Positions 1-10,277 of a stretch of 64,000 bases of DNA are shown here, piece after piece. Position numbers and translations under genes: made by a program. Source of the DNA: Candidatus Babeliaceae bacterium (GTDB lineage: Bacteria > Babelota > Babeliae > Babelales > Babelaceae); assembly GCA_007116155.1 (NCBI GenBank), contig SKJC01000002.1:186001-250000 (forward strand). The letters run 5' to 3'. Numbering within the stretch: position 1 is the first letter of the stretch; each line of letters begins with the position of its first letter. Below the pieces are notes generated by a model, which saw nothing but the letters and a program-made list of their open reading frames with translations, searched no databases and had not been told where the DNA came from.

Positions 1-144
1 ACGCTGATCAGAAGGAAAGGACTTCGTTGGCGACGTCGCCTCCTTCAAGCGCAACTGAAAAAGATCTCGGCGCAGCTCTTCTGATTTTAATGCTAACTGC
101 TCCAAATCCATTGCAGCTAAATCTTGCTTTGTTATCTCTTTCAT
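1..144 (-). CDS. rpmC: 50S ribosomal protein L29, 3' end off window
   Basis: The first 48 codons are visible and read as an L29 N-terminus ([19 protein letters not shown], then a basic helix with [14 protein letters not shown]). L29 binds 23S rRNA near the peptide exit tunnel. The ATG overlaps the stop of rplP by one base (TAATG), so the two are translationally coupled, which fixes the start. The C-terminus, about 15-20 residues by family length, lies beyond the left edge. This is the usual S10-operon neighbour of L16. Confidence 0.93.
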   Translation of the reverse strand, partial: MKEITKQDLAAMDLEQLALKSEELRRDLFQLRLKEATSPTKSFPSDQR

Positions 145-572
145 TATTCTTCCACCGCAGCTTCAACAATACGTCTAACTATTTTTGTTCGAATAGGAAG
201 CTTGCACGCAGCAATTCGGAAAATATCCTTCGCTGCAACTTCATCAACTCCATCTATTTCAAACATAACACGCCCACGCTTAACTGGAGCAACCCACAGC
301 TCAACGCTTCCCTTACCTTTACCCATTCGGGTTTCAGCAGGCTTCTTAGAAACAGGCTTATCAGGAAATACGCGAAGATAAAAATTACCTATCTTTTTCA
401 ACTTACGAGAAAGCGTCACGCGGACCGCCTCGATTTGTTGCGCAGAAATCCAACCAGGCTCGATTGCCTGCAAGCCAAATTGACCAAACGCGACATCTCG
501 AGCACCCTTAGATAAACCTTTAAGCGTGCCCCGCTGAACTTTTCTATAACGAATTTTTTTTGGCATTAACAT
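144..572 (-). CDS. rplP: 50S ribosomal protein L16
   Basis: The 142-residue product matches the family length. It opens with [11 protein letters not shown] and has the conserved [21 protein letters not shown] segment and the [17 protein letters not shown] loop that reaches toward the A/P site. L16 helps organise the peptidyl transferase centre and tRNA accommodation. It sits between rpsC (11 nt upstream) and rpmC in the standard S10 operon order. Nothing is unusual in length or motifs. Confidence 0.97.
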   Translation of the reverse strand: MLMPKKIRYRKVQRGTLKGLSKGARDVAFGQFGLQAIEPGWISAQQIEAVRVTLSRKLKKIGNFYLRVFPDKPVSKKPAETRMGKGKGSVELWVAPVKRGRVMFEIDGVDEVAAKDIFRIAACKLPIRTKIVRRIVEAAVEE

Positions 573-583
573 AGTCGTTTATC

Positions 584-1240
584 CTAGTTCTTGGGAGCAA
601 TAGTATAATCACCGCGATAAACCCACACCTTAACCCCGATAATTCCATAGGTAGTTAAGGCTTGAGCTAACGCGTAATCAACGTCAGCACGGAGCGTATG
701 CAGCGGCACAGATCCCTCACGAGTCCATTCTTCACGCGCAATTTCAGCACCGCCAAGACGACCCTTAACGCGAATTTTCACACCACGCGCACCTGCACGC
801 AACGCATCAGCAGCCGCTTTTTTGGCGGCGCGCTTAAAACTCACGCGCTTTTCCAATTGAGCTGCAATACTTTGTGCAAGCACAGCTGCGTTTAATTCAG
901 GGCGTTTTATTTCTTGAACAGAAACTTCAACGTTTACGCGCGCTCCCTGTGCTGCAAGGAGTTTCGTTAACTCTTTACGAATGTTATCAATCTCTTGACC
1001 CTTTTTCCCGATAACAACACCAGGGCGAGCAGAAAAGATAATAACACGCATAAGATCACTCTGGCGCTCTATTTCAACACGACCAACTTCTGCTGTTGCA
1101 AGATGCTTTTTAATGTAGTCACGCACCGCTAAATCATCAGCTAATAACGACGCATATTTATTTTGACGTGCAAACCAACGTGATGGATGATCTAAATACA
1201 CACCAATTCGAAATCCTATCGGATTAACCTTCTGTCCCAC
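584..1240 (-). CDS. rpsC: 30S ribosomal protein S3
   Basis: The 218-residue protein begins MGQKVNPIGFRIGVYLDHPSRWFA, the S3 signature. It has a KH-type RNA-binding segment (about residues 65-110, with VVIGKKGQEIDNIRKEL, GxxG = GKKG) and the C-terminal domain ending in GVKVWVYRGDY. S3 lines the mRNA entry channel on the 30S head. One base separates it from the stop of rplV, so coupled translation is expected. Confidence 0.97.
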   Translation of the reverse strand: MGQKVNPIGFRIGVYLDHPSRWFARQNKYASLLADDLAVRDYIKKHLATAEVGRVEIERQSDLMRVIIFSARPGVVIGKKGQEIDNIRKELTKLLAAQGARVNVEVSVQEIKRPELNAAVLAQSIAAQLEKRVSFKRAAKKAAADALRAGARGVKIRVKGRLGGAEIAREEWTREGSVPLHTLRADVDYALAQALTTYGIIGVKVWVYRGDYTIAPKN

Positions 1241-1241
1241 A

Positions 1242-1625
1242 CTACGCCTCTTTTGCTAATTTGTTCTTCTTGTTCACACTCTTACCTGCCTGTTCCCGTG
1301 GTGCAACAACAATCGTAAGATGACTCTGACGAGAGCGCAACGGCACAGACCGACCTTGAGCCCCTGGTTTAAAATAATGCCGAATAGGACCTTGATCTAC
1401 GCGAACTTCAACAACCACAAGATCTTTAGGATCATGATTTGCACGATCCTTAGCATTAGCAATCGCCGAGCGCAATGTTTTTGCGACAGGAATTGCCCGT
1501 TTAACCTGATACGTTGCTAACCAATGCATTGCGACCAAGGCATCTTTTCCACGTATAACATCCACCAACGGTCTCAGCTTATATGGTGAATACCAGATAT
1601 ACCGAGTTTGAGCTTTAAATTGCAT
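1242..1625 (-). CDS. rplV: 50S ribosomal protein L22
   Basis: The 127-residue protein has the L22 core (YSPYKLRPLVDVIRGKDALVAMHWL) and the C-terminal beta-hairpin region (DQGPIRHYFKPGAQGRSVPLRSRQSHLTIVV) that lines the exit tunnel. It ends in a short lysine-rich tail (KSVNKKNKLAKEA). It lies between rpsS and rpsC as in other S10 operons. An ATG preceded by an AAGGAG-like site at about 1631-1637 supports the start. Confidence 0.96.
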   Translation of the reverse strand: MQFKAQTRYIWYSPYKLRPLVDVIRGKDALVAMHWLATYQVKRAIPVAKTLRSAIANAKDRANHDPKDLVVVEVRVDQGPIRHYFKPGAQGRSVPLRSRQSHLTIVVAPREQAGKSVNKKNKLAKEA

Positions 1626-1644
1626 CCGATATACTCCTTACTTT

Positions 1645-1926
1645 TTATTTACCAGCTTCAGCTTTGCGCTGACCACTGTGCAACCTAAAGGTACGAGTTG
1701 GCGCAAACTCACCGAGGCGATGTCCAACCATATCTTCTGTAACAAAAACCGAAACAAATTTACGACCATCATGAACCGCTATGGTTAAACCAACCAACTC
1801 AGGAAGAATCATGCTACGACGCGACCATGTCTTGATTGCGTCCCGCTTCCCCCCTTGGCGTGCGGCTTCGACCTTTTTCAAGAGCGAATTATCAATAAAT
1901 GGTCCTTTTTTTGATGAACGAGCCAT
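1645..1926 (-). CDS. rpsS: 30S ribosomal protein S19
   Basis: The 93-residue protein starts [19 protein letters not shown] and contains the canonical [16 protein letters not shown] and [13 protein letters not shown] blocks. S19 forms part of the 30S head with S13 and contacts the A-site finger bridge. It is 12 nt from rplB, and gene order rplB-rpsS-rplV is standard. Confidence 0.97.
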   Translation of the reverse strand: MARSSKKGPFIDNSLLKKVEAARQGGKRDAIKTWSRRSMILPELVGLTIAVHDGRKFVSVFVTEDMVGHRLGEFAPTRTFRLHSGQRKAEAGK

Positions 1927-1938
1927 ATATACCCTCGC

Positions 1939-2754
1939 CTACTTTCTTCTCTTAATAATCAGTGAATTTTTACGGCGACGAGTTTTTGCACCCTTCGCAT
2001 TTTTGCCCCAAGGAGATTGTGGTATCTTGCCCGATTTCGAGCGACCTTCACCACCACCCATTGGGTGATCAACAGGGTTCATAACCATGCCACGAACCGT
2101 TGGACGTATCCCGCGATGACGCGTTCTTCCGGCCTTACCTAACGAAACGTTTTTGAAATCAGCGTTTCCGAGGACACCAACTGATGCCCAACATTCTTCG
2201 CTAACCTTGCGCATTTCGCCCGAAGGCATACGCAATGTTGCATAGCCTTCTTCTCGAGCAACTAACTGAATAGATGTTCCTGCACTACGAGCAAATTTAC
2301 CACCCGAGCCAGGAAATATTTCCACATTATGCACAAAGAAACCAATAGGAATATTACGCAATGGCAAACAATTACCAACCTGTGCATCAACAGAAACACC
2401 TGCAGCAACAACACTGCCTACCTGCAATCCTTCTGGGGTTAAAATATATCGCTTTCTACCGTTAGGATAAACAACAAGCGAAATACGGACGTTGCGATTA
2501 GGATCATATTCAACAGCAACAACCTTGCCAGCGATATCACGATCCATACGACAAAAATCAACTAAGCGATACTTTCGTGCAGCGCCGCCGCCCTTGTGAC
2601 GAACGGTAATTCGTCCATATGCGTTACGACCGCCTCCACGCTTTAAACCCTTAGTTAAACTCCGCTCAGGCTTTTTTTTCGTTAAATCACTTGTATCTAA
2701 AAATGTTTGAAAACGCAGCGACGCGTTGCGCGGTTTTCTTCTTATTATTGTCAT
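1939..2754 (-). CDS. rplB: 50S ribosomal protein L2
   Basis: The 271-residue protein has the OB-fold and SH3-like domains of L2. It carries the highly conserved C-terminal motif MNPVDHPMGGGEGRSKSGK, whose histidine lies close to the peptidyl transferase centre. L2 is needed for subunit association and peptide-bond formation. The very basic tail (KTRRRKNSLIIKRRK) is normal. It is preceded by rplW with a 17 nt gap. Confidence 0.97.
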   Translation of the reverse strand: MTIIRRKPRNASLRFQTFLDTSDLTKKKPERSLTKGLKRGGGRNAYGRITVRHKGGGAARKYRLVDFCRMDRDIAGKVVAVEYDPNRNVRISLVVYPNGRKRYILTPEGLQVGSVVAAGVSVDAQVGNCLPLRNIPIGFFVHNVEIFPGSGGKFARSAGTSIQLVAREEGYATLRMPSGEMRKVSEECWASVGVLGNADFKNVSLGKAGRTRHRGIRPTVRGMVMNPVDHPMGGGEGRSKSGKIPQSPWGKNAKGAKTRRRKNSLIIKRRK

Positions 2755-2771
2755 GAAAACTTCCTACGCAA

Positions 2772-3101
2772 TTATTCTTTATCCATAACACCTTCAGCCT
2801 GTGGCGCTACAGGTGTATCGACACCCAAGTTTACAGACCCCGCCTTTAGCGAAACAATAGCCTTTTTGCGCAAATTTCCTTGCACAATAAAACGGCCAGA
2901 ACGACGGCGACGACCCTTGTTAACAACAATACGAACACTCGCAACCTTAACATCAAATAAACGCTCTAACGCTTCCGCTATTTGCGGTTTATTTGCTTGG
3001 GGATGCACATCTAAAACCAACTGTTGGTATTGACGATTAAGGTCGTATGCTTTTATTGTAACGCGCGGTCTACGAATTACTTCATAAATACTTAATTCCA
3101 T
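2772..3101 (-). CDS. rplW: 50S ribosomal protein L23
   Basis: The 109-residue protein aligns with L23 by its [20 protein letters not shown] start, the [22 protein letters not shown] helix and the [11 protein letters not shown] basic loop. L23 sits at the tunnel exit and docks trigger factor and SRP. Its start overlaps the end of rplD by 10 nt. The C-terminal tail (about 20 residues, [21 protein letters not shown]) is somewhat longer than many bacterial L23 proteins. Confidence 0.94.
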   Translation of the reverse strand: MELSIYEVIRRPRVTIKAYDLNRQYQQLVLDVHPQANKPQIAEALERLFDVKVASVRIVVNKGRRRRSGRFIVQGNLRKKAIVSLKAGSVNLGVDTPVAPQAEGVMDKE

Positions 3102-3715
3102 GCGCTCACCATTTGCTTAAATAACTCAATATCGCGATCCAAAAACAGCCAACAACTACCATCCGTAAGTTGATATACATTGGGCTGGTCAAATAAAACG
3201 ATACGAACACTTGGAATATTTGCAAACATCAATTGCGTCTTATAGTCATCAGGCGCTACAAATAATGTTACACGAATATCAGCTAAACCGGCTTCGCGCA
3301 ATGCATTAAAAGCAACTGCTGTTTTCATTTCAACATCAGAAGAAATCGTTAACGCAATAATACTTTCTCTTTCAAGATTTTGCCAAAGCAAATCAACAAA
3401 CAAAGATTTACGAACCTTTTTCAATACTGAAAGCGTTCTTACTCGAGGTTGCGGACCAAATGTCACACCACCACCACGCCAAATTGGAGAATCAGCCGCA
3501 CCAGCACGAGCACGCCCCGTCCCTTTTTGCCGCCAAGGCTTTCTATTTGAGCCCGCAACGTCACTCCGCCCCTTGCACGCAACCGTTCCCTGCCGCCAAT
3601 TTTGACGCTGGGCGCGAATCGCAATAGAAAAACTGCGCTCATCACATGCAACTGGACGCTCACCAAGACCAAGGTCGTGAGGCTTTATCGCTTCTATTTT
3701 TTTCTTTACAACCAT
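3092..3715 (-). CDS. rplD: 50S ribosomal protein L4
   Basis: The 207-residue L4 shows the extended loop that constricts the exit tunnel ([15 protein letters not shown], then [13 protein letters not shown]), followed by an alpha/beta domain ending near NVYQLTD. L4 is a primary 23S rRNA-binding assembly protein and, in some bacteria, an autogenous regulator of the S10 operon. I did not find an obvious leader here because str and S10 genes are fused. It lies 2 nt from rplC. Confidence 0.96.
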   Translation of the reverse strand: MVVKKKIEAIKPHDLGLGERPVACDERSFSIAIRAQRQNWRQGTVACKGRSDVAGSNRKPWRQKGTGRARAGAADSPIWRGGGVTFGPQPRVRTLSVLKKVRKSLFVDLLWQNLERESIIALTISSDVEMKTAVAFNALREAGLADIRVTLFVAPDDYKTQLMFANIPSVRIVLFDQPNVYQLTDGSCWLFLDRDIELFKQMVSAWN

Positions 3716-3717
3716 GA

Positions 3718-4338
3718 TTACTCACTCTTTCTCATGAAAACCAAGGAGTCTGCCTTACCAGGTAGCGAGCCCTTCACAAAAACAACGTTAACATCCTGAT
3801 CAATCGCAACAACCTGTAGATTACGAATCGTTTGCCGAGAAACACCCATATGACCAGGAAGCTTACGCCCCTTGCGAACACGCCCGCTTCGGCGCATACC
3901 CTCCAAGGAACCAGGACCACGCCCCAGCTTATCCCCGTGACTACCGCGCCCACCAGAGTGACCATGGCGTTTTACAACGCCCTGAAAACCTTTACCAATC
4001 GTCGTGCCAACAACATCTAACACGTCGCCTGCTGATAGAACTAATGACCCCTGAACAGGAGATCCCAACTCAAAAGCCCCTCCATCAGCTATACGAACTT
4101 CACGCAATGCAGCAAAATATTTTGCTGGCTTCTTCAACCAATCTAGCGAAAACGCTTTATCTTGGTGGCGTGGGCGCAACAAGCCAACCTGAATGGCTTC
4201 ATAGCCATCCCGAGCTGCTGTTTTCACCTGTGTCACATACCAATGTGACACATCCACGGCCGTGACAGGCACGACCCTTCCATCTTCTTGGAAAATTTGG
4301 CTCATGCCAACTTTTTTTCCCCAGAGGCCACTGATCAT
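3718..4338 (-). CDS. rplC: 50S ribosomal protein L3
   Basis: The 206-residue protein begins [16 protein letters not shown] and has the long loop [21 protein letters not shown], followed by [20 protein letters not shown], which reaches the peptidyl transferase centre. L3 starts 50S assembly at the 3' domain of 23S rRNA. It is 14 nt downstream of rpsJ. No anomalies were noted. Confidence 0.97.
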   Translation of the reverse strand: MISGLWGKKVGMSQIFQEDGRVVPVTAVDVSHWYVTQVKTAARDGYEAIQVGLLRPRHQDKAFSLDWLKKPAKYFAALREVRIADGGAFELGSPVQGSLVLSAGDVLDVVGTTIGKGFQGVVKRHGHSGGRGSHGDKLGRGPGSLEGMRRSGRVRKGRKLPGHMGVSRQTIRNLQVVAIDQDVNVVFVKGSLPGKADSLVFMRKSE

Positions 4339-4352
4339 AAACTATATCCTTC

Positions 4353-4658
4353 CTACTTTATCTCAACATCAACACCAGATGAGATGCTTAACTTCATAAG
4401 AGCATCCATGGTCTGATCTGATGGCGCTACTATATCTAAAATGCGCCTATGTGTGGTTATCTCAAATTGCTCGCGCGATTTTTTATCTATATGCGGAGAA
4501 CGCAATACAGTAAAACAACGCTGCCGATTAGGCAGCGGCACAGGTCCCACCACCTGGGAACCTGTGCGACGAACAGCTAAAACAATCTGCTTAACAGATT
4601 TATCAAGCAGTTGATGATCATAAGACTTGAGCGTCAAACGAATTTTTTGTTTTTTCAT
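4353..4658 (-). CDS. rpsJ: 30S ribosomal protein S10 (NusE)
   Basis: The 101-residue protein has the S10 features [45 protein letters not shown] and THRRILDI. Besides its place in the 30S head it acts as NusE in antitermination complexes. It follows tuf after a 13 nt gap, which shows that the str and S10 clusters are fused here into one transcription unit. Confidence 0.97.
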   Translation of the reverse strand: MKKQKIRLTLKSYDHQLLDKSVKQIVLAVRRTGSQVVGPVPLPNRQRCFTVLRSPHIDKKSREQFEITTHRRILDIVAPSDQTMDALMKLSISSGVDVEIK

Positions 4659-4671
4659 CGCTGCCCACTCA

Positions 4672-5862
4672 TTAATCTAAAATTGCAGTAACAATACCAG
4701 AACCAACCGTTCGACCACCCTCACGAATAGCAAAACGACCGTCTTTTTCCATAGCAATCGGCGAAATCAACTCAACCGACAACTCAACGTTATCACCCGG
4801 CATAACCATTTCACGTCCCGCAGGAAGCGTAACAACGCCAGTAACGTCCGTTGTGCGGAAATAAAATTGTGGACGATAGCCATTGAAGAACGGACTATGG
4901 CGACCACCCTCGTCCTTGCTTAAAACGTAAACCTGACAATTGAACTTCTTGTGCGGAGTAACTGTACCAGGCTTAGCCAAGACCATACCACGCTCAATAT
5001 CATCTTTGCCAACGCCACGCAGCAAGAGACCAACGTTATCTCCCGCAACACCTTCATTTAAGGTCTTACGGAACATTTCAACGCCAGTAACCGTTGTCTT
5101 AGTTTTTGCACCAAGACCAACAAGCTCAACCTCTTCACCAACCTTAACCTGACCGCGCTCAATACGACCAGTTGCAACAGTTCCGCGACCAGAAATACTG
5201 AATACACCCTCAACCGCCATTAAAAACGGCTTATCGATTTCACGAGCAGGTTCAGGAATATAGGAGTCCAACGCATCAATTAAACGATCAATTGACTGAG
5301 AACCAATTTCACTTGTATCGCCTTCTAATGCTTTTAATGCAGATCCACGAACAAAAGGAATTTCATCACCAGGAAACTCGTACTTTTTGAGAAGATCACG
5401 AATTTCTTCTTCAACCATGTCAATCATTTCAGGGTCATCTACCATGTCTACCTTATTCAGATAAACAACCAACGCAGGAACACCAACGTTGCGAGCAAGA
5501 AGAATATGTTCGCGCGTTTGAGGCATGGCACCGTCAGCTGCAGAAACAACTAAAATCGCACCATCCATCTGCGCAGCACCCGTAATCATGTTTTTTACAT
5601 AGTCAGCGTGACCTGGACAGTCAACGTGTGCATAATGACGCTTATCTGACTCATACTCAACATGAGAAATAGCGATCGTGATACCACGCTCACGCTCTTC
5701 AGGAGCATTATCAATCTGATCAAAACGACGAGACTCTGCATATCCCTTATCAGCAAGTACTTTTGTAATCGCCGCAGTCAACGTAGTTTTTCCATGGTCA
5801 ACGTGACCAACCGTACCTACGTTTACGTGAGGCTTTTTACGCTCATAAACACCTTTTGCCAT
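4672..5862 (-). CDS. tuf: elongation factor Tu
   Basis: The 396-residue GTPase delivers aminoacyl-tRNA to the ribosome. Visible motifs are GHVDHGKTT (about residue 19), the switch region [20 protein letters not shown] and SALKALEG (G5). They are followed by the two beta-barrel domains with [13 protein letters not shown] and the C-terminal [14 protein letters not shown]. Only one tuf copy is seen in this window, directly downstream of fusA as in the str operon. Confidence 0.98.
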   Translation of the reverse strand: MAKGVYERKKPHVNVGTVGHVDHGKTTLTAAITKVLADKGYAESRRFDQIDNAPEERERGITIAISHVEYESDKRHYAHVDCPGHADYVKNMITGAAQMDGAILVVSAADGAMPQTREHILLARNVGVPALVVYLNKVDMVDDPEMIDMVEEEIRDLLKKYEFPGDEIPFVRGSALKALEGDTSEIGSQSIDRLIDALDSYIPEPAREIDKPFLMAVEGVFSISGRGTVATGRIERGQVKVGEEVELVGLGAKTKTTVTGVEMFRKTLNEGVAGDNVGLLLRGVGKDDIERGMVLAKPGTVTPHKKFNCQVYVLSKDEGGRHSPFFNGYRPQFYFRTTDVTGVVTLPAGREMVMPGDNVELSVELISPIAMEKDGRFAIREGGRTVGSGIVTAILD

Positions 5863-5897
5863 TGTCTTCTCCGGTCATAAATAGACTGTTAACAAAC

Positions 5898-7961
5898 TTA
5901 TTTTACACTCAAGATCTGGTCTTGATTAAACTTCGGCACTTTTTGATACGAATCAAATTCCATCGTATAGGTTGCACGCCCCTTAGACATCGAACGCAAT
6001 TGCGTTGAATACCCAAACATCTCAGCCAAAGGAACCTCTGCGTGAATCACTTGAACGCCATGACGCTCTTCCATACCAAGAATACGGCCACGACGAGAAT
6101 TTAAATCACCCATAACATCGCCAAGGTATTCATCAGGCGTCTCAACCTCGACCTTCATAATAGGCTCCAATAAGCATGCATCACCTTGACGCATAGCCTC
6201 CTTAAGCGCCATAGATGCAGCAACCTGGAATGCCATCTCAGAAGAGTCAACTTCATGATACGATCCATCATACAGAGTAGCACGCATATCGACAACTGGA
6301 TAGCCACCCAGCGGACCTGAATTCAATGCCTCTAAAAGACCTTTTTGAACCGCAGGAATATATTCACGAGGAACAGAACCGCCAACAACCTCATCAACAA
6401 ACTCAAACCCCTTGCCACGCTCAAGAGGCTCAAAGCGCATACGAACATGCCCATACTGACCACGACCACCAGACTGCTTGATGAATTTACCCTCAACGTC
6501 AGCACCACGCTGCAACGTTTCCTTGAACGCAACCTGAAGTCGACCCTGTGTTGCTTCAACCTTATGCTCACGCTTCAACCGATCTACCGCAATCTCAAGG
6601 TGCAATTCACCCATACCGCGAATCACAGTCTGTCCCGTTTCTCGATCAAAAGTAAAATGCAGCGACGGATCTTCTTGTGTCATCTTACGTAACGCAAGAG
6701 TCATTTTTTCATAATCAAGCTTGCTTTTCGGCTCAATAGATGTTGAAATAACTGGAGCTGGCACATCAATTTTTTCTAAAATAATCTTATGTGCTTCATC
6801 ACAAAGCGTATCGCCCGTCATAACATCTTTAAGCCCAACGATAGCGGCAATATCACCGGCAGAAATCCGCTCGACTTCTTCTCTCTTGTTTGCATGAAGG
6901 CGAACTAAGCGACTGACTCGCTCCTTGCTGCCCTTCGTAGCATTATAAATATATGAACCAGAAGTCACCGTTCCAGAGTAAACTCGGATAAAGCAAAGTG
7001 TACCAAACTGATCGGCTGCAATCTTGAATAAGAGCGCCGCAAAAGGACCCTTAGGATCTGTATGACGTTCTTCTTGGGCTTCTGTGCCAGGAACTTCACC
7101 CATAACCGCAGGGATATCAAGCGGGGAAGGCAAATAATCCAAGACCGCATCAAGAAGCAACTGAACACCCTTGTTTTTAAAAGCAGTTCCGCAAAACGCT
7201 GGTACAATCTTGCGCTCTAAAACACCTTTGCGCAGCGCCGCCTTTAAATCAGAAACAGGAATTTCTTCTCCGCCGAGATAACGCTCCGCCAAAACATCAT
7301 CAAGTTCACAGATTTTTTCAACCAATGCGGCACGCAAGTCTTCAGTCCGATCTACATACTCAGCAGGAACCTCAGACTCTATAACCTCGGCCCCCCGATT
7401 TTCTTGACCAAAGGTATAAAAGCGACGGGTCAAGAGATCAATGTTGCCAACATAATCCTCTGACTGACCTACCGGCAACTGCATCGCTACGGCATTTGCT
7501 GCCAACTTTTTATTTGCATCTGCAATAACTCTGAAATAATCAGCGCCAATGCGATCAAGCTTATTAACAAAAATGATGCGAGGAACACGATATCTATTAG
7601 CCTGACGCCAAACAGTTTCTGTTTGAGGCTGAACACCACCAACACCACAAAAAACTGATACCACGCCATCCAAGACACGCAAGGAACGACCAACTTCTAT
7701 GGTAAAATCAACGTGCCCAGGGGTATCAATAATATTAATCTGATGATCCTTCCAAAGAGCAGTTACCGCAGCTGATTGAATAGTAATACCACGCTCTTTT
7801 TCTTGCTCCATCCAGTCAGTAGTAGCACCGCCCTCATGAACCTCACCAATACGATGTACCAAACCCGTATAGAAAAGAATTCGCTCAGTAACGGTCGTCT
7901 TTCCAGCATCAATATGTGCTGCAATACCAATATTTCTATATCGATCTAAAGGAATAGCCAT
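5898..7961 (-). CDS. fusA: elongation factor G
   Basis: The 687-residue translocase has GTPase motifs AHIDAGKTT (residues 15-23), [16 protein letters not shown] and NKLD. Domains II-V follow, including [18 protein letters not shown] and the terminal domain with [13 protein letters not shown]. It catalyses GTP-driven translocation and, with RRF, ribosome recycling. It is the third gene of the str operon, 9 nt after rpsG. Confidence 0.98.
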   Translation of the reverse strand: MAIPLDRYRNIGIAAHIDAGKTTVTERILFYTGLVHRIGEVHEGGATTDWMEQEKERGITIQSAAVTALWKDHQINIIDTPGHVDFTIEVGRSLRVLDGVVSVFCGVGGVQPQTETVWRQANRYRVPRIIFVNKLDRIGADYFRVIADANKKLAANAVAMQLPVGQSEDYVGNIDLLTRRFYTFGQENRGAEVIESEVPAEYVDRTEDLRAALVEKICELDDVLAERYLGGEEIPVSDLKAALRKGVLERKIVPAFCGTAFKNKGVQLLLDAVLDYLPSPLDIPAVMGEVPGTEAQEERHTDPKGPFAALLFKIAADQFGTLCFIRVYSGTVTSGSYIYNATKGSKERVSRLVRLHANKREEVERISAGDIAAIVGLKDVMTGDTLCDEAHKIILEKIDVPAPVISTSIEPKSKLDYEKMTLALRKMTQEDPSLHFTFDRETGQTVIRGMGELHLEIAVDRLKREHKVEATQGRLQVAFKETLQRGADVEGKFIKQSGGRGQYGHVRMRFEPLERGKGFEFVDEVVGGSVPREYIPAVQKGLLEALNSGPLGGYPVVDMRATLYDGSYHEVDSSEMAFQVAASMALKEAMRQGDACLLEPIMKVEVETPDEYLGDVMGDLNSRRGRILGMEERHGVQVIHAEVPLAEMFGYSTQLRSMSKGRATYTMEFDSYQKVPKFNQDQILSVK

Positions 7962-7970
7962 ACAACCCCC

Positions 7971-8450
7971 CTACCAAGCGTAATGCGAGAATGCCCTATT
8001 TGCCTCTGCCATCTTATGAGCATCTTGACGCTTTTTAATAGCACCACCACGCCCCTCAATAGCATCGATCAATTCATGAGCCAAGCGCGCACCCATAGTC
8101 TTATCAGGGCGACCTGAAGCAGCCTCAATTAACCAACGAAAAGCCAAGGCGCGACCACGACGAGAAGGAACTTCTTTAGGAATTTGATACACACTTCCAC
8201 CAACACGACGAGGGCGAACTTCTATAAGCGGAGTAATTTGCTCTACCGCTTTATTGTAAAGCTCTAACGCCTTATCTTCCGCACCAGCCTTTTTGACTAA
8301 TGCATCCATGGCATCATATACAATCTTGCGTGCCGCGCTTTTTTTACCGCGCCACATAACAACATTGATAAACTTTTGAACTGATTCTGATCCGAAGCGA
8401 GGATCTACCCCAATATCACGGATAAAATTGACTGATCTACGTCTTGCCAT
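7971..8450 (-). CDS. rpsG: 30S ribosomal protein S7
   Basis: The 159-residue protein has the S7 signature DPRFGSESVQKFINVVMWRGKKS and the beta-hairpin/helix segment RRVGGSVYQIPKEVPSRRGRALAFRWL. S7 nucleates assembly of the 30S head and contacts the E-site tRNA. It lies 13 nt downstream of rpsL in the normal str order. Confidence 0.97.
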   Translation of the reverse strand: MARRRSVNFIRDIGVDPRFGSESVQKFINVVMWRGKKSAARKIVYDAMDALVKKAGAEDKALELYNKAVEQITPLIEVRPRRVGGSVYQIPKEVPSRRGRALAFRWLIEAASGRPDKTMGARLAHELIDAIEGRGGAIKKRQDAHKMAEANRAFSHYAW

Positions 8451-8463
8451 TTCTCAAAAACCC

Positions 8464-8841
8464 TTAATTTTTCTTTTGTTTCTTTGTACCATAACGAGAA
8501 CGTCCCTGCTTACGTCCTTCTACACCGGAAGCATCTAATGTTCCGCGAATAATATGATACTTAACACCAGGCAAATCGGGCACTCTACCACCGCGCACAA
8601 GCACCATCGAGTGCTCCTGCAAGTTATGTCCTTCACCGGGAATATATGCAGTTACTTCTGTCCCGTTAGACAATTTAACACGCGCAACCTTACGGAGCGC
8701 AGAGTTTGGTTTTTTGGGTGTTGTTGTGAAAACACGCGTACAGACACCGCGAACCTGAGGATTACTTTCCATGGCTCTACTTTTAGACTTATCTTTTTGC
8801 CGCGTTCTTCCGAAGCGGACAAGCTGATTAATTGTGGGCAT
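8464..8841 (-). CDS. rpsL: 30S ribosomal protein S12, Pro at position 88
   Basis: The 125-residue decoding-centre protein starts at [12 protein letters not shown]. The open frame extends 29 codons further upstream, but that stretch is unlike S12, and a GGGATGG-type ribosome site precedes the 8841 ATG. The [11 protein letters not shown] loop is intact (Lys43). The second decoding loop reads [13 protein letters not shown], so the usual Lys88 (E. coli numbering with Met) is Pro. Asp89, the methylthiolation target of RimO in other bacteria, is kept. It is the first gene of the fused str-S10 operon. Confidence 0.96.
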   Translation of the reverse strand: MPTINQLVRFGRTRQKDKSKSRAMESNPQVRGVCTRVFTTTPKKPNSALRKVARVKLSNGTEVTAYIPGEGHNLQEHSMVLVRGGRVPDLPGVKYHIIRGTLDASGVEGRKQGRSRYGTKKQKKN

Positions 8842-8952
8842 TACACCATCCCTATAAACAAAAGAGGAACTAATTTGGTATACCTGTTCTTCCACACTCG
8901 CTTGCTGCGGACTACGTTCCCAATCCACAGAAATATAAAGAGGGGCATTTCT

Positions 8953-8980
8953 ATTCTAGCTATTTTCGCGTTTTTTTCAA
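8953..8980 (-). promoter_or_regulatory. predicted sigma70-type promoter of the str-S10 operon
   Basis: On the minus strand TTGAAA (8980-8975) and TAGAAT (8958-8953) are separated by 16 nt. This gives a transcript start near 8945, about 100 nt before rpsL. No other good pair was seen in the gap. Confidence 0.55.
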
Positions 8981-9031
8981 CCCAAAACGCAATGTGAAAT
9001 AATGCAAACGTGGTATCCAAAACCATTTTTA

Positions 9032-9040
9032 TGCTAGACT
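9032..9040 (+). promoter_or_regulatory. possible extended -10 element upstream of rseP
   Basis: The stretch TGCTAGACT (TGn plus TAGACT) lies about 75 nt before the rseP start. No convincing -35 precedes it, so this is tentative. Similar TGCTAG cores occur in two other predicted promoters in this window. Confidence 0.3.
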
Positions 9041-9114
9041 TGTATTCTCGCAAATTACACTAATAGTGTAGCTCAACCAAAAACAAATACAAGCAGAAAG
9101 AAAGGGACTTTTCT

Positions 9115-10218
9115 ATGCCATTAACCATTTTTTTATCATGGACATCATCTATCATTCCACTTCTTTTGGCACTCATCGCCTTTGGCATTCTCATCACTGT
9201 TCATGAATGTGGACATTTTCTTTTTTGCAAACTCTTCCAAATTACGACCCCCACGTTTTCTATAGGGTTTGGACCAACTATTTTGCAACGAACAATTGGA
9301 GAAACAAATTTTAGACTTGCCCTTATTCCTCTTGGAGGCTATGTCGAAATATCAGGACTTGATGAACCCGGACAAGGAGAGCAAAAATACGCCAAAGACA
9401 TTTCAAAGAATTCATTCAACTCAAAATCATGGTGGCAAAAAGCATTCGTTATCCTTGGCGGCATCTGCGGAAACATAATATTCGCATTTATTATTCTTAC
9501 CTTGTTAATTCAACAAGGCTTCCTGCGCGAATGGTGTAACTCTACAAAACTCGTTGACATCCAAAAAGAAAGCGTTGCTGCCATGCATGGATTGACTGAG
9601 GGCGACACAATTTTATCTATCAACCAAGTCAACGTGAAAGACAAACCCCATAAAGCATACCAAACCATTTCCCATGCACGAAAAAATGCGCAAGAAAAAC
9701 TAATTCTTAGTTTTTCTCAAAATGGACAAACAAAACAAACAATTATTCCCCTAGAAAAATCTAATTCCGCTGAAGCAAGCGCACAGCAACAACTCTGCTT
9801 CATTTTTGAACAACATAAAGTACCTCTTTTAATGGCAATGAAAAATGCTTTTCAAGCAACCGTATTTATAAGTCAAGAAATTATTCAATCACTTGGACGA
9901 CTCGTACGCCAACGAGATACATCCTCTCTCTCCGGCCCCATCGGAATTCTTCAAGTGACAACAAAAGCAGCACAATTGGGCCTTCTTTCATTCTTATTCC
10001 TTGTTGCCATAATCAGCATTAATCTTGCAATCTTCAACTTGCTCCCACTTCCCATCTTAGACGGAGGACAACTTCTCCTGATTACAATCGAAACTATCCT
10101 GGGGAAGAGCCTTTCCAACCAAACACGAATCCTGATCAGCAATATATGTTGGCTTGCTTTTATTGCCCTATTTATATTCGCTTCTTATCAAGATATTCGG
10201 CGAATACTGGGCTGGTAA
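9115..10218 (+). CDS. rseP: RseP-type site-2 zinc metalloprotease
   Basis: The 367-residue membrane protease has the HExxH site HECGH (residues 30-34) in its first transmembrane segment. It then has a single PDZ-like region (about 120-215) and the second conserved site LLPLPILDGGQ (about 305-315) that supplies the third zinc ligand. Family members cleave transmembrane anti-sigma factors and leftover signal peptides inside the inner membrane. E. coli RseP has two PDZ domains and about 450 residues, so this is the shorter one-PDZ type. It is divergent from the str operon and convergent with rplM. Confidence 0.9.
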   Translation: MPLTIFLSWTSSIIPLLLALIAFGILITVHECGHFLFCKLFQITTPTFSIGFGPTILQRTIGETNFRLALIPLGGYVEISGLDEPGQGEQKYAKDISKNSFNSKSWWQKAFVILGGICGNIIFAFIILTLLIQQGFLREWCNSTKLVDIQKESVAAMHGLTEGDTILSINQVNVKDKPHKAYQTISHARKNAQEKLILSFSQNGQTKQTIIPLEKSNSAEASAQQQLCFIFEQHKVPLLMAMKNAFQATVFISQEIIQSLGRLVRQRDTSSLSGPIGILQVTTKAAQLGLLSFLFLVAIISINLAIFNLLPLPILDGGQLLLITIETILGKSLSNQTRILISNICWLAFIALFIFASYQDIRRILGW

Positions 10219-10224
10219 GATAAC

Positions 10225-10262
10225 ATGAAAGAAGGCCCGATTTTTATCGGGCCTTCTTTCAT
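10225..10262. terminator. 17-bp hairpin between rseP and rplM
   Basis: A perfect inverted repeat (ATGAAAGAAGGCCCGAT, TTTT loop, reverse complement) lies 7 nt after rseP and 16 nt after the convergent rplM. Neither strand has a strong U-tract. It most likely serves as a shared bidirectional terminator or transcript-end stabiliser. Confidence 0.75.
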
Positions 10263-10277
10263 ACCATAACAAAATAT

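Noticed and set aside
27-515. Long open frame on the plus strand opposite rplP
   Set aside because: It mirrors rplP and rpmC, has no ribosome site and no recognisable protein.
8842-8928. 29-codon N-terminal extension of rpsL
   Set aside because: The residues are unlike S12, and the ATG at 8841 gives the exact family N-terminus with a ribosome site.
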